The notes below the pieces were generated by a model, which was not told the DNA's origin, ran no database searches, and saw nothing but the letters and a program-made list of their open reading frames with translations. Of a stretch of DNA of 64,000 nt, positions 1 to 13,900 are shown in pieces. Source of the DNA: Synaphobranchus kaupii. Lineage: Eukaryota > Chordata > Actinopteri > Anguilliformes > Synaphobranchidae. The stretch is taken from positions 22,014,924 through 22,078,923 of the forward strand of contig CM056385.1 in NCBI GenBank assembly GCA_029718625.1. The letters are read 5' to 3'. A program made the translations under genes and the position numbers. Numbering within the stretch: the first letter of the stretch is position 1; each line of letters starts with the position of its first letter.

Positions 1-1246
1 CAGTACTGTACTGTGTGGAGATATACCTACAGGCATTAGGAGAGCTAATGTGCTATACAGTACTGTACTGTGTGGAGATATACCTACAGGCAGTGGGAGA
101 GCTAATGTGCTATACAGTACTGTACTGTGTGGAGATATACCTGCAGGCAGTGGGAGAGCTAATGTGCTATACAGTACTGTACTGTGTGGAGATATACCTA
201 CAGGCAGTGGGAGAGCTAATGTGCTATACAGTACTGTACTGTGTGGAGATATACCTGCAGGCATTAGGAGAGCTAGTGTGCTATACAGTACTGTACTGTG
301 TGGAGATATACCTGCAGGCAGTGGTAGAGCTAATGTGCTATACAGTACTGTACTGTGTGGAGATATACCTGCAGGCAGTGGGAGAGCTAGTGTGCTATAC
401 AGTACTGTACTGTGTGGAGATATACCTGCAGGCAGTGGGAGAGCTAATGTGCTATACAGTACTGTACTGTGTGGAGATATACCTACAGGCAGTGGGAGAG
501 CTAATGTGCTATACAGTACTGTACTGTGTGGAGATATACCTGCAGGCAGTGGGAGAGCTAATGTGCTATACAGTACTGTACTGTGTGGAGATATACCTGC
601 AGGCATTAGGAGAGCTAGTGTGCTATACAGTACTGTACTGTGTGGAGATATACCTGCAGGCATTAGGAGAGCTAGTGTGCTATACAGTACTGTACTGTGT
701 GGAGATATACCTGCAGGCAGTGGGAGAGCTAATGTGCTATACAGTACTGTACTGTGTGGAGATATACCTGCAGGCATTAGGAGAGCTAGTGTGCTATACA
801 GTACTGTACTGTGTGGAGATATACCTGCAGGCAGTGGGAGAGCTAATGTGCTATACAGTACTGTACTGTGTGGAGATATACCTACAGGCATTAGGAGAGC
901 TAATGTGCTATACAGTACTGTACTGTGTGAAGATATACCTGCAGGCAGTGGGAGAGCTAACGTGCTATACAGTACTGTACTGTGTGGAGATATACCTGCA
1001 GGCAGTGGGAGAGCTAACGTGCTATACAGTACTGTACTGTGTGGAGATATACCTACAGGCAGTGGGAGAGCTAACGTGCTATACAGTACTGTACTGTGTG
1101 GAGATATACCTGCAGGCATTAGGAGAGCTAGTGTGCTATACAGTACTGTACTGTGTGGAGATATACCTGCAGGCATTAGGAGAGCTAGTGTGCTATACAG
1201 TACTGTACTGTGTGGAGATATACCTGCAGGCAGTGGGAGAGCTAAC
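1..1246. repeat. 57-bp minisatellite, 22 units with constant period, truncated by the left edge
   Basis: Units start at 1, 58, 115 and so on to 1198 with no length change. Variation is limited to a few sites: CAGTGGG against CATTAGG, CTGCAGG against CTACAGG (16 against 6 units), and AATG/AGTG/AACG. Because 57 is 19 codons, two plus-strand frames stay open across the array, but the 19-residue repeats look like no protein. The array sits in the rnf145 intron after the exon ending at 1760. On the rnf145 strand each unit contains CTGCAGGTATAT followed by CTCCACACAGTACAGTAC, closely matching the real donor and intron start at 1765-1729. Confidence 0.97.
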
Positions 1247-1728
1247 GAACATGGAATCTAACTCATCACTCACTCGCCATTTTCACTTGGTACACACTCT
1301 TCAGGTAATATATCAAGAAGGAATAGTTAGCTAACATTTGCTAAATAAACCATGCCTTGAAAATGGTTTTGTTTTATTCTATCGTGTATGGTTACAGTAA
1401 AAAAATAAAAAGACAAGTACCATGACCCACAAGGTATTTTTGTTGAGTGTGAACCAAAATTACTGAGTGGGCCTTTAAGTATTTTACAGTACAAGAACTA
1501 TATAGACCAGAATGCTGTGTTCCAGATACTGAAAAACATTTGAAGAAACATTTGAAGCTAACTGAAGGAAGAAGAACATTGCAGCGCTAATACAGTAACT
1601 ATTACAGATTACATGTGATAAAATGCAGAAAAGATTTCACATGTATTTTTTGTCTGTGCCTTTCTAAATGGAATGCGAGAAACCAAATCCAGTAAAGGAA
1701 GTTTCCATTATTTGAAAGTTGAGCCACA
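1247..1728. other. rnf145 intron, no distinctive feature
   Basis: This is intronic sequence between the minisatellite and the exon ending at 1760. I see no gene or recognisable repeat in it. Confidence 0.6.
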
Positions 1729-1759
1729 ACAGTACTGTACTGTGTGGAGATGGCTTTAC

Positions 1760-1907
1760 CTGCAGGGAGGTGAGGATGCTGGAGGAGATGATGATGAGGA
1801 GCCAGAAGTCCATGTGGAAGAACTGGCAGATCATGTAGGCCATGTAGGAGGGGAACACCAGAAGGAACAAGCACAGGCTCACTGCACGGAAGTGCTTCCA
1901 CAGGCTC
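1760..1907 (-). CDS. rnf145: rnf145 eighth coding exon (last in window)
   Basis: It encodes [20 protein letters not shown], then a membrane segment ending SILTSLQ. The acceptor is TGTGCAG|GAGCC and the donor CTGCAG|GTAAAG. The donor and about 30 bp of following intron are the apparent source of the 57-bp minisatellite at 1-1246. Confidence 0.95.
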
Positions 1908-4900
1908 CTGCACATTCAGAGAGCAAACACAGTCAGTCCCAACACTAAAAAACCATGCTTGGAACATAGTCCTAACACTTACAATCCCTGCCTGAACAAA
2001 CACAGTCCTAACAATTACAATCCCTGCCTGAACAAACTGGTACTTTACAACCAAAGCCTATATGGGCTCTTTGTACTCCAAAAACTGTATTTACGGTAAA
2101 ATGAATGCAAAAAATGTTTCTCCTCACGCACTGCATGTGCTCGTATTGGTACGGTCAAAACCCATTTCTCTGCCAGGAAAAACCCTGCAGCTTCCCCTAA
2201 CTTTAAATAGAATAATAATTTTGTGATTTACATGTGTTATAGTGTTAATTGTGAAATGAAAATTAGTTTTCTTACATTAGTAGTAACGTAATGAGAGCTC
2301 AACAGGCTGCACCTGCAGTGGTGGCAGTGGGTTCGGGTTGGGGGAGGGGGTGTATCGCGGTTCCGTTTCCAGAACCGCAACATAAGACCGTGGACGTTTG
2401 TATCACGGTTTCGGTCTCGGTTTCAGAACCGTTACACCCCTACAAAACATATCCTACAAACCCACCCCGGAACAACTTCAAGCTTAGGAGCAGAGAAGAA
2501 AGGTGCTGGACAATTTAGCAGGAAAAAAAAATTTGAACTACCTGTCGCATCCTGGGAAAAAGTATTGTTTCCAAACCTGCTAACTGCAAGACATTCATAT
2601 AATTTTAATTACTATTACTTATGACTACTTCTTGTTATTGTTGCAGTTTTTTCTTCCAACTGTTCAATGGTTTCACAGTTATAACAATATAAACTTTGGG
2701 AACATGCTAAATACACAGAGGAAGGGAGGAAGGCAGGGAACCTTCACCAAACACAGGGCACGATAAAGGAGGGAGACAAAAGGGAGAGAAGGCAAGATTA
2801 AAAACACAAAGTGAGCGAGGGAAGATGGACTGAGAGAAAGAAAGCAGAGGGAAGTGGGGAAGACTACCCCGCAGATAAACAGATAAAATATGTGTTTGGG
2901 GCTGTTGCACGGCTCTGTAACACTTAAAGAAGAGCAGACACTGCTAGAGGTTCCTTTACTATTACGCCTCATAAAACCTCTCTCTGTGTCCCTCTGCTAG
3001 ACCAAGCAGGGCTGGTGCAACAATTTAGTTCCTGACAGAATCTGCTTACACAGGCTTCCAATTCATCTCTTTTCCCCATGTAGGCCGATCCCATAATGAT
3101 AGTTTTATATAGAGAAATAATGACTGGGTTAGTCTATCATTTTAAAGGCATTTTCCGAATGCAAACCATCACTTCCAACATAGCCGCCGTGCACAATTCC
3201 GCAACGATTCACCCGCCTTCCCAGAGGCAATCACGAGGAACTGAAGCCCCACACCTTTGGGAAGATTTGGACTACGATTGATTTGAATGCATGCATCGGT
3301 GACTCAGTGATAGCTAGTGAGCATCAAGAGAAACGAGATCGCGGCGTATGCACGTTTCGTGCCTGACTGTTTTATCAAAACTAAAGGGTGCAGTTCAAAT
3401 ACACATTTTCAGATTTCTGGATGACGCCGATCTGTGAAAATTGTGACTGTCGCCATGACCTACGAGCACAAGCATGCCGATATATTCTCTGAGCGACAAG
3501 AAAATACGCAGACGCATTGTCACATCAATAATCCGCGGGGAAAGACTGTAAAGCTAAAGACACTGAATCGTGTCTGGAGTGATCATTTTCAAGTCCCAGC
3601 ACATGAACTGGATTATTCATCTTAAAAACAAAGTAATCCCAAGCAGAAGCTAGGCTGAAAGTTTGGGGGTGGTGGCCCTTGCTGCGGCCCAGATTCGGGG
3701 GGGGGGGGGGGAGATCTTACTTGTCCCTCGAGGCCCCCAGTGCCAGCACAATGGGGTCGGCGATCTCCAGCATGGACTGGAGGATGGACGCCACCACAAT
3801 GAAGAGGATGATGCTGAGGAGGAAGGCCCTGTGGATGACCTGCAACTCAATCAGCCCCGTCTGCACAGCCAAGATGAGCAGAGTGATGCCCTCCGTCATT
3901 CCCCTGAGAGTGAGACAGAGAGAGACAGGAAGGGAGGGAGTTGAGAAATAGCCGAGAGTTACGTGCACTTCCACAGCTTATTTGTACTTCCGTCAATTCT
4001 CTGGTCGAAACGGCACAAACACACGTTGCTCTTGCACACAAGGTTCAATGCTTTACTTGGAAACAATAACAAATGACAAGTTAGGCAAATGGGTTGAAAT
4101 ACAGGACGTGGTAATGGTGAGACCTTGCTTCACCTGGTGTTTGTTTGCGTGCGCTCAGAGCTAATGTGACGGGCCTCTTACCGGTGCATGGTGTTGTCGT
4201 TCATGAAAGCACGGTAGCCCTGCAAGTAGAACTTGCATAACGTGAGCACACCCAGCGCCACAAAGGAGACGGTGAACACCAAGCCCAGCAAGGAGTACGG
4301 CGTGCTGCAGCATTCTGCGATACTGCAGGAAGAACATACACCTCAATATACCAACATAGTACAACAACATACACCTCAATATACCAACATAGTACAACAA
4401 CATACACCTCAATATACCAACATAGTACAACAACATCCACCTCAATATACCAACATAGTACAACAACATCCACCTCAATATACCAACACACTACAGCAGC
4501 ATACCCCTTGCCACACACTGCAATAACACACACCACAATGTACCAGTAACAGCAACATACACTTCAATATGCAACCACACACTGCAATAACAATAACACA
4601 CACCTCAATATACAAGCACACACACCGCCATATAAAGCTATACACTGCAGTGCTGACAATATGCACCTCAATATACAACCACAATATACAAAATATATAC
4701 CTATAAACTGCAATAACATGCACCTCAAAATTCACATATACACTGCAATAATATGAACCTGCACCTCAATATATACCTATACACTGCAGTGTTGAGAATA
4801 TATACCTCGATTTACATCAAGCAACCAGAATCTGCAACACACAGGTTTCCACAGTGGACGTACAATACCACAGCAACCATACACAGGCTAACACCCAGGG

Positions 4901-7900
4901 TTTCTCCACACAGCACCCTCACCTGGTGAGGAAGAGAAAGAGCAGCCTCTCTCGGGACGTGGGCTGGTCACGGGTGCTGAAATAGGTGTAGATCTGCAGG
5001 GCGAACAGCACCAGCCAGAAACACATGAAGAGCACGGGCAGCACCAGCTGGTTCCACAGCGACATGCCCAGAGCCAGTAGCCCGTACACCTCCACCACCT
5101 GCACAGGAGAGAGAGGGAGGGAGAGAGAGAGAGAGAGGGAGAGAGAGAAAGGGAGAGGGAGAGAGAGAGAGAGAGGGAGAGAGACAGGTAAGGAGGGAGG
5201 GAGAGTGAGAGGGAGGGAGAGAGAGGGAGAGAGAGGGAGAGATAGGGAGAGGGAGAGAGAGAGAATGAGAGGTAGGGAGAGAGGAAGGGAGAGGGAGAGA
5301 GCGAGAGATAAGGAGAGAGAGGAAGGGGGGGAGAGAGGGAGAGTGTGAGAGAGAGAGTGAGAGATAGGGAGATACAGGGAGGGAGAGAATGAGAGGTAGG
5401 GAGAGAGGGAGGGAGAGAGTGAGGGAGGGAGAGAGAAAGGGGGAGAGTGTGAGGGAGAGAGTGTGATGGAGAGTGGGAGGGAAAGAGAAAAAGTGTGAGG
5501 GAGGGAGAAAGCGAGAGATAGGGAGAGAAAGGGAGGGGGAGAGGGTGATGGAGAGTGGGAGAGAGGGAGAAGAGGGAGAGAGAGGGAGAAGCCTGTCAGA
5601 CTCCAGCACACCTGCGGGTTCTATTCATTTCAGTGCTTTTCATAGTTGCCCAAAGCACTTCACAGAAATTTCAAACACTGTGTGAAACGGTACAATCAAT
5701 ACCAAAGCACCACATACACAAGGTAATGAGGGCAGACGAAACAGTGGTAAGTATGACAAACCGAGATGAAGGAAGCAATAATCAAAAAACTTTCTAAAAA
5801 CCAATAAAACAAGAACAGTCAAGTGCACACGGAAGAATTTTCATAGGGGTTTTAAAAGCAGAAACATATTTGCGCTCTGATCTACTCTGGAAGAACGGCG
5901 CAGTCTTGGAGCGTTAACAGAAGCCAGTGTCTGAGTAACAGAGGCGAGAGAAATCCTGTGCGTGGGAATCCCGTTCTCTCCTTCATCAGAGACGGTAATA
6001 AAACTCCTAATGCATAGCAGCTTGAGCCAATTCAGCTCTTACTGGAAGCAGGTCACTGCACTGTATTTATGCTAATGCTACTCACTGATGCACTAAATTT
6101 GCCATAACTGGCTGAATAACGGGCGGGACTCTTACTGGGATGAGTTGGCTTGGGGGGGGGGGGGGTCTTACCTGTACCAGCTCACGGTAGGCAGTTTTCG
6201 CCAGGTTGTAGGGCACCAGCAGGTTGGACGCCAGGAAGTAGAGCACCTCCAGGCCGGTGAAGATCATGGCAAAGCGGTTGATGAAGACGATGGTCTCCAG
6301 GGGAACCAGGCACAGGCGGGCCACCAGGGGGAGCAGGTGAGCGGAGAAGAGCCAGATCTGCTTGGTCTGCATTACGCAGGAACACAGGGTGCACACCACC
6401 AGCTGGCCTGGAACAGCACAGGAGAGGGGAAGGGGGTGGGGCTCAATCAGGCATTTTCAATCAGGGGGAGCACCGTCAATGAACACCGCAGAAAAAAAAT
6501 GTTTAACTACAGAATTTACAAAATCTCAGTCAACAAATGCTCTCTACAGCTCCTTCGCATTGAAAAATCAAAAGCAAATATCTGCAAAATAACATCAACA
6601 GTGATTGGAACTCCTTAGCAGTACCAAGTTGGAATGTGAAATGTTTGGTTTCCATAGTGATTAAGAGTTTCTCATGCGACCGAGGTTCCTCAAGGAGCTC
6701 TCAAGTGGCCCGGATCATTAGGGGGAATTACACTTGTACTCAAATGATCTGAGACGGAGCCAGGAGCTCTCAGACAGCTCAGCCAAACAGCGAGAGCCGC
6801 GGAGACGGACGCTAAACAGGCAGCGGGACTAAGACAGTCACAGACAAAAGCAGTGCATGAAATTCACTTTTTCCCCCACTGGCTAGAGTGGCTTATACAT
6901 TCTAAAAATCACCAGCCATTTTCAACACTTTACCAGCCACATTGGCTTTAACAATATAATACAACCTGGCTGATTACCTGCCAAAATGGCTGCTAGAGTA
7001 GAAAATCTTACCAGCCACAATCAAAATTTTACAAGCATTTGGCTGGTGGCGGGTGTTAATTTCACACCCTAAACAAAAGTTTTGAGAAGACGTCTATGGA
7101 CTTTTAGAAGATTCCAGAAGAAAATCGTGTGAAAACACTGCTTTAAAAAACTGTCATCTCATTTGTCACAGCCTGCCGAGAACATGCGTGCACACAGTGC
7201 TTCTGGACACTAAACAATCTACTGTCGCACACACCCTCACTGGAAATATTTTTTGCGCCATATTGAATGGAATACTTTTTGAATATGAAGGTACAGTCAA
7301 GCCGGAAAGTCTGCACACCCCTTTCACCTTCTCCACGTTTTATTACATTACAGACTTATACTACAATAGATTGAGTTCATTTTTTGCCTCAAACATCTAC
7401 ACACAATAGCCAATAATGACAAAGTGAAAACAGGTTTCAAAATATGCAATTTTATTTTACTGACAAAAGTAGGTTAGTTAGGGGTCACATATCTACATAT
7501 CTGTACACACCCTTAGCCTAATACTTGTTGCTGCACCTTTGGCAGCGATTACAGCTTCAAGGCGTCTTGGGAAAGAAGCTACGAGCTTGGCACACTTGTT
7601 TCTGGACATTTTTGCCCATTCCTCTTGGCAATCCTATCCTTGGATGGGGAGCGTCGGTACACAGCCATTTTCAGCTCTTTCCACAGATGTTCAATTGGAT
7701 TCAGGTCTGGGCTCTGGCTGGGCCACTCAAGGACATGCACAGACTTTCTCCGAAGCCACTCCTTTGTTCTCTTGGCTGTGTGCTTCGGGTCGTTGTCATG
7801 TTGGAAGGTAAACCTTCGCCCCAGTCTGAGGTCCAGAGCGCTCTGGAGCAGGTTTTCTTCAAGGATCTCGGTGTACTTAGCTGCATTCATCTTTCCCTCT

Positions 7901-10900
7901 ATCAGGACTAGTCGCCCCGTTCCCGCTGCTGAAAAACATCCCCACATCATGATGCTGCCACCGCCATGCTTCACTGTAGGGATGGTATTAGCCAGGTGAT
8001 GAGCGGTGCCTGGTTTCCTCCAGACGTGACGCTTGGTATTCAGGCCAAAAAGTTCAATTTTGGTTTCATCAGACCAGAGAATCTTGATTCTCATGGTTTG
8101 AGAGTCCTCTAGGTGCCTTTTGGCAAACTCCAAGCGGGCTGTGATGTGCCTTTTTACTAAGGAGGGGCTTCCGTCTGGCCACTCTACCATAAAGGCCTGA
8201 TTTGTAGAGTGCTACCTGGATGGTTGATCTTCTGAAAGGTTCTCCCATCTCCACAAGGATACGCTGGAGCTCTGTCAGAGTGACCCTCGGGTTCCTGCTC
8301 ACCTCCCTGGCCAAGGCCCGTCTTCCCCGATTGCTCAGTTTGGCCGGGCGGCCAGGTCTAGGAAGATTCTTGGTGGTTCCAAACTTCTTCCATTTAGAGA
8401 ATGATGAGAAGATTTTTCCGTACCCTTCTCCAGATCTATGCCTTGACACAATCCTGTTTCTGAGGTCTGCAGATAATTCCTTTGACCCCATGGCTTGGAG
8501 TTTGCTCAGAGCAGAGGGAGGTGCTCACACCGACAGAGAAGGAGGTCTGTCTGAGCTCAGAGCAGAGGGAGGTGCTCACACCGACAGAGAAAGAGACCCG
8601 TTTCTGAGCTCAGAGCAGAGGGAGGTGCTCACACCGACAGAGAAGGAGGTCTGTCTGAGCTCAGAGCAGAGGGAGGTGCTCACACCGACAGAGAAAGAGA
8701 CCTGTTTCTGAGCTCAGAGCAGAGGGAGGTGCTCACACCGACAGAGAAGGAGGTCCGTCTCTCAGCTCAGAGCAGAGGGAGGTGCTCACACTGACAGAGA
8801 AGGAGGTCTGTCTGAGCTCAGAGCAGAGGGAGGTGCTCACACCGACCCGTTTCTGAGCTCAGAGCAGAGGGAGGTGCTCACACCGACAGAGAAGGAGGTC
8901 TGTCTGAGCTCAGAGCAGAGGGAGGTGCTCACACCGACAGAGAAAGAGACCCGTTTCTGAGCTCAGAGCAGAGGGAGGTGCTCAAACTGCACTGCAAAAA
9001 AAACAAATCTTAACAAGCATTTTAATCTCATATTTAGACTTTATAATCTTATTTCTGTTACTTTTTTACGAAATAAAACATAGTTTTGCAAAAAGCTATC
9101 TGCCAGTGGGGTGAGATAATTTTACACACTTCAAGATTTGCCAGTGGGGTAAGATAATTTCACTAAAAAGTAACTTAAAACAAGCTAATATTTTCCAATT
9201 TTGAAGAAAAGAAAATATGATTTTAAGTCTCATTACAAGACTAAAACACTTGTTAAGACACACATTTTTTGCAGTGTGACAGAGAAGGAGGTCTATTTCT
9301 GAGCTCGGAGGCGTTTGTTCCGTCCTGAAACTTAAGTTAAGTAACCTTCAGTGCAGAATGCACCAAACGTCCCGAGGGCGGCTCAGTACGCGGACGTGGG
9401 TCAGCATATTCACACGTCTCCTATTCAGAGCGATAAGACACCAAGGTCCATTTACCGTGACCGCGACTCCCCATTCAGCTACAGGGTACTCTCAAACACG
9501 CCATTGTAGCAAACAAGTTACATAAAACCAGGCCACATCCTCATACAAAAATCAATCCTTGCAGAAAATACACAATATCATGACGACAAACAATAAAAGG
9601 TAAGTACTAAGTAGAGAGGGGGGAGAGTGAGAGAGGGAGGAAGGAAAGAACGAGAGAGAGCGAGAGAGAGAGAGTCCTTTATTTAATAGCTAATCAAAAC
9701 TAGATTAACAATTCCTAAAGAAATTGTAGGTGTGGTTGCTTCACAGTGGTATCAATTGCTGGAAATGAGAAAGATGACAATATATGATATAGTGTGAGGT
9801 GGTAAATAAAAGGTAGAAATGGTATGAAGTGGTAATGCGGTATAAAGGGATCTAAAGAAGGTGAAAGTGTTAAAATATGATGTATTTTGTGGTAAGTAGT
9901 CTAAAGAACCTGTAAGTGATACAAAGAAGTAATGAATTGTGATGAAAGCACAAAAAGGTAAAATCATCTTGGATAGTATTGTTGGGTCATAACAGTGTTG
10001 TATAGGAAGGCATTGTGATGTCATAAGCAGTGTAATATGTTACAGCATCCACATTCTAGGACATTCTAGGTTTGGGTGCGGGACAGGACAGGTCTGGGTG
10101 CGGGACAGGACAGGTTTGGGTGTGGGACAGGACAGGTCTGGGTGCGGGACAGGACAGGTTTGGGTGTGGGACAGGACAGGTCTGGGTGCGGGACAGGACA
10201 GGTTTGGGTGCGGGACAGGACAGGTTTGGGTGTGGGACAGGACAGGTTTGGGTGCGGGACAGGACAGGTTTGGGTGTGGGACAGGACAGGTCTGGGTGCG
10301 GGACAGGACAGGTTTGGGTGCGGGACAGGACAGGTTTGGGTGTGGGACAGGACAGGTTTGGGTGCGGGACAGGACAGGTTTGGGTGTGGGACAGGACAGG
10401 TCTGGGTGCGGGACAGGACAGGTTTGGGTGCGGGACAGGACAGGTTTGGGTGTGGGACAGGACAGGTTTGGGTGCGGGACAGGACAGGTTTGGGTGTGGG
10501 ACAGGACAGGTCTGGGTGTGGGACAGGACAGGTCTGGGTGCGGGACAGGACAGGTTTGGGTGTGGGACAGGACAGGTCTGGGTGTGGGACAGGACAGGTC
10601 TGGGTGCGGGACAGGACAGGTTTGGGTGTGGGACAGGACAGGTTTGGGTGCGGGACAGGTACGTACTAATAAGCGCTGTGGTGAAGCGGTTCATGGACAG
10701 GGGCTCCAGGTACAGCGGTCCCTCGTACCCAGAATCCAGCTCGCTGCGAACATAGTCCCTGAAAAAAAATATCAAACACGCCACAGTCATTTCCCTAACA
10801 TCATCACACGTAACACAGCTCCAATACGGCAGTCGCATCCGTAATGCGACAACACACAAAGCTGCTTCAGCATAACTGGTCCCAGAGAAATTCTACAGTC

Positions 10901-13900
10901 GCCCCACACAAGTTCACAATACGGTCAGATAATTAAAGCATTCCGAACTTGTGTAACTACAGACTCCAGGCTCTCAGTGTCTCATTCCAACTGGACCGTG
11001 AAGGCATTTCTAAAAAGCACCTCAGGTGGTTCAATGCAAAAATAAATCTCTGGACCAGAGTTTGCTTGGAATTCCCAAACATTTACAACCCAGCTCTTGA
11101 AAGGCCACTGACTCTATGTTAGTCAGTCAGTCGACCAAGTAATCAATTCCCCTTGGGCTAATAATCCAGTACTTTTCTGGGGAAAACTTCAGATTAATTT
11201 CAAGCTCCAATTAGCTCCCCGTGTTAAAAGGATAGAAGTTCGGCCAACTTGTGGACGGATCTGAAACAACAGCCCTGGGCACCTCTGTAAGCAAATTGAG
11301 GCAATTTAATTACAAGATCTCCGCTTGTTCTCAACTGTGCAAACATGAGCCAGAAATACTATATCACACAGCCGCTCATTGCAAAACCTCGGCATTTTCG
11401 CAAAGCCAACAGTTCCTTCCTCTTTCCTGTGTGAATTACTTTGAGTGAGATAGAAAGAGAGAAAGAAGAGCAAGAGAGAGAGAGAAGGGAGAGAAAGAAA
11501 TAGAGAAACAGAAAGAGAGAGATATACTGAGAGATTGAGCGAGACAGAGAGAGAAAAAAAGAGATAGTGAGAGAGAGAGCCCTGTTGAATTATTCACATG
11601 AGTGGCTATCAGACTGGGAATATTTAAGACTGTTCTCCTTGGAGGGACTGCATCTGTTTTAAGCATATTGATGAGCTGTGATGGAAGCGTGCCAGTGCCT
11701 CGGACTGAGGATTATTTAAAAGCCATCCTGAATCCGACTAAGAACACACAACAGTTAACGGGCATACACCCCCCCGCTCGCTGTGACCAATGTAACGTGC
11801 TGGTGTTTGACATTAGTGTACCATGATGCACCACAACGTCACATTTCATCCTCTCTTCCTTTGGCATATGCCAAGGGCCACCAGTTTTGTCTCCATGTGA
11901 CCTGCAGGGATATAAACTTGTATTTCAATGGTTGTCGTATTTTCAGGTACTCTTATAAGCGATACTATAACCTCTCTGTATTTGAATGGATCTCTATGGG
12001 AATTGGGGGGTGGGACTAGATTAAGCTGTAAATTACATTGGAATAGTGTGGAACACATGGTTGGCTAAATGGCTGTAAGTCCTCAAGGGTCTGAGGTATC
12101 AAACGAGCCTACTGACTTATTTTTCCATAGAGTTCAAGAGGAAAATTAGTCAGGAGAAACAACCCTTAAAGTGATCCATCCATATCTACTGCATATCTGG
12201 CAGCAGAGTGATGGTTTGAGGCTCGTTTGATACCTCAGACCCTTGATGACTTACAGCCATTTAGCCAACCATGGGTCCCTTACTATTCCTGTGTAACTTA
12301 CAGCTTAACCTAGCCCCACCCCCCAATTCCCAGAGATCCATTCGAATGCAGAGAGGTTATAGTATCACTTGTTAGAGTACCTGAAAATAAGATATCAAGA
12401 GTCTTTTGATATCCTTTTTATACCCAGTCATGATAGCATCACCTGTTTACCTGTGGAATGTTCCAAATATGAGTTTTTTGAACTTCCCAGTCTTTTTTTT
12501 TGCCCCTGTCCCAACTTTTTTGGAATGTGTTCATCAAATGTGGCATCAAATTGGGAATTAGCGTATATTTACAAATATCCATGATCAGGATTGAGTATTA
12601 ATGCATTAAAAAGAAAAACGCCCATACATATAAAGCATGGGTGTCCAATCTTATCTGAAAATGGCCAGTGTGGGTGCAGGTTTTTGCTTTAGCCCAGCAC
12701 TAAGAGGCCTGATTCTACTTAAGGTCTTGACTGAAGACCATGCTTAATTAATTAGTTGAATTATCAATTGATTTTTTTATTTAACTTTTATGTTAAATGT
12801 TATATAACTGCTCTCATATTTATTGTGGGCATTTCCCACTGCTTCTAACAAAACCTAACATGCCCCTGTACGACATTTACAAATACTGCAGCATGTCCAC
12901 AGTACAGTAGTAAGTAATTGAACTGAATTTAACATGTGAGTGTCGCTTAAACATCGCTGCCAATCATTGTCTGTGCTTAATTAGTGACAAGTACTTTTTC
13001 AACTTAGATTATTGAGGTGGTGCAAATGGGATAATTGTTTGAAAAGTGGCTTGACAAAGACGCTATTGCGACCTCTAGCCGGCGGAGGACTGGAGTACCA
13101 TGCGAGAAAACGATGGGAGACAAACTGGTGGCCCTACCTATGCCGTTAAACCTGGGATATTTTATTAAGAGCAATTTAGGAGTGTTCCGCTTCGGGTGTC
13201 TCAATGCTTAAAGAAAACATGGAATTGAGAAAAAAGTTATATCGTTATGAATAATCACATTAGTACAAGGTCATTAGTAAAGAGGAAAGTTTGAGGAAGG
13301 TTCGGGCTCCACAAATCCTTCAGACTCAAACCAACCAATCAAAAACAAACCTGCCAAAACAAATCTGAGTCACTGAAAGCTTGAAGCACTGAAGCAGCTG
13401 CTCTGTGTATTGTGGGGGTTGAGGTCTTGTACCACATTGATCTGCATGCCTACAAACCTTATGCCATCCTTGACCATGGTTGTGTTTCAAGGGGGGGGGG
13501 GGGGGGGGGCTGGGGCTTGGAAAGTTTGGGGACACTATGGCGACACCCCCTAAAAAAGGGGTTTTCCATGTGAGTCAATGTGGCATCTAGACTGATGAGT
13601 TATGAGTCTCTCCTAATGGCTTTTACACGCTCGAAAGGTTTTCATTCCAGAGTCCGGGACCTGTGCCCCCGGCTGCATTAGAGGGAGCGGAAATAGAAGA
13701 GGGCCGTTTTCATCTCAGACTAAATGCCATGTCTTGTCCGGTCCATAGCAGTAACAATGCTGCTCAGTCAAGAACTCGTAGGGCGTAGGAAACCATTCGA
13801 CCAGAACAACCCGCTTTCTTCATCTAACCAGGGTAATTCATTTTTATTATTTAAATGCTTGAGCTATCTGGTCATAGAGGGACACGGATTTGGGCGGTGA

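Noticed and set aside
15..1334. 439-codon plus-strand frame of 19-residue repeats, and a second frame over the same span
   Set aside because: It stays open only because the 57-bp unit is a multiple of three and lacks stops in those frames. It is antisense to an rnf145 intron, with no start context or family resemblance.
4919..5611. Long Ser/Pro/Leu-rich minus-strand frames
   Set aside because: They combine one real rnf145 exon (4923-5098) with translation of the CT-rich tract.
8497..10660. CRISPR-like appearance of regularly repeated units
   Set aside because: The arrays are direct tandem repeats without unique spacers, in a vertebrate intron.
10056..10859. Four repetitive frames of 197-267 codons
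   Set aside because: These are translations of the 22-bp minisatellite; only 10667-10758 on minus is coding.
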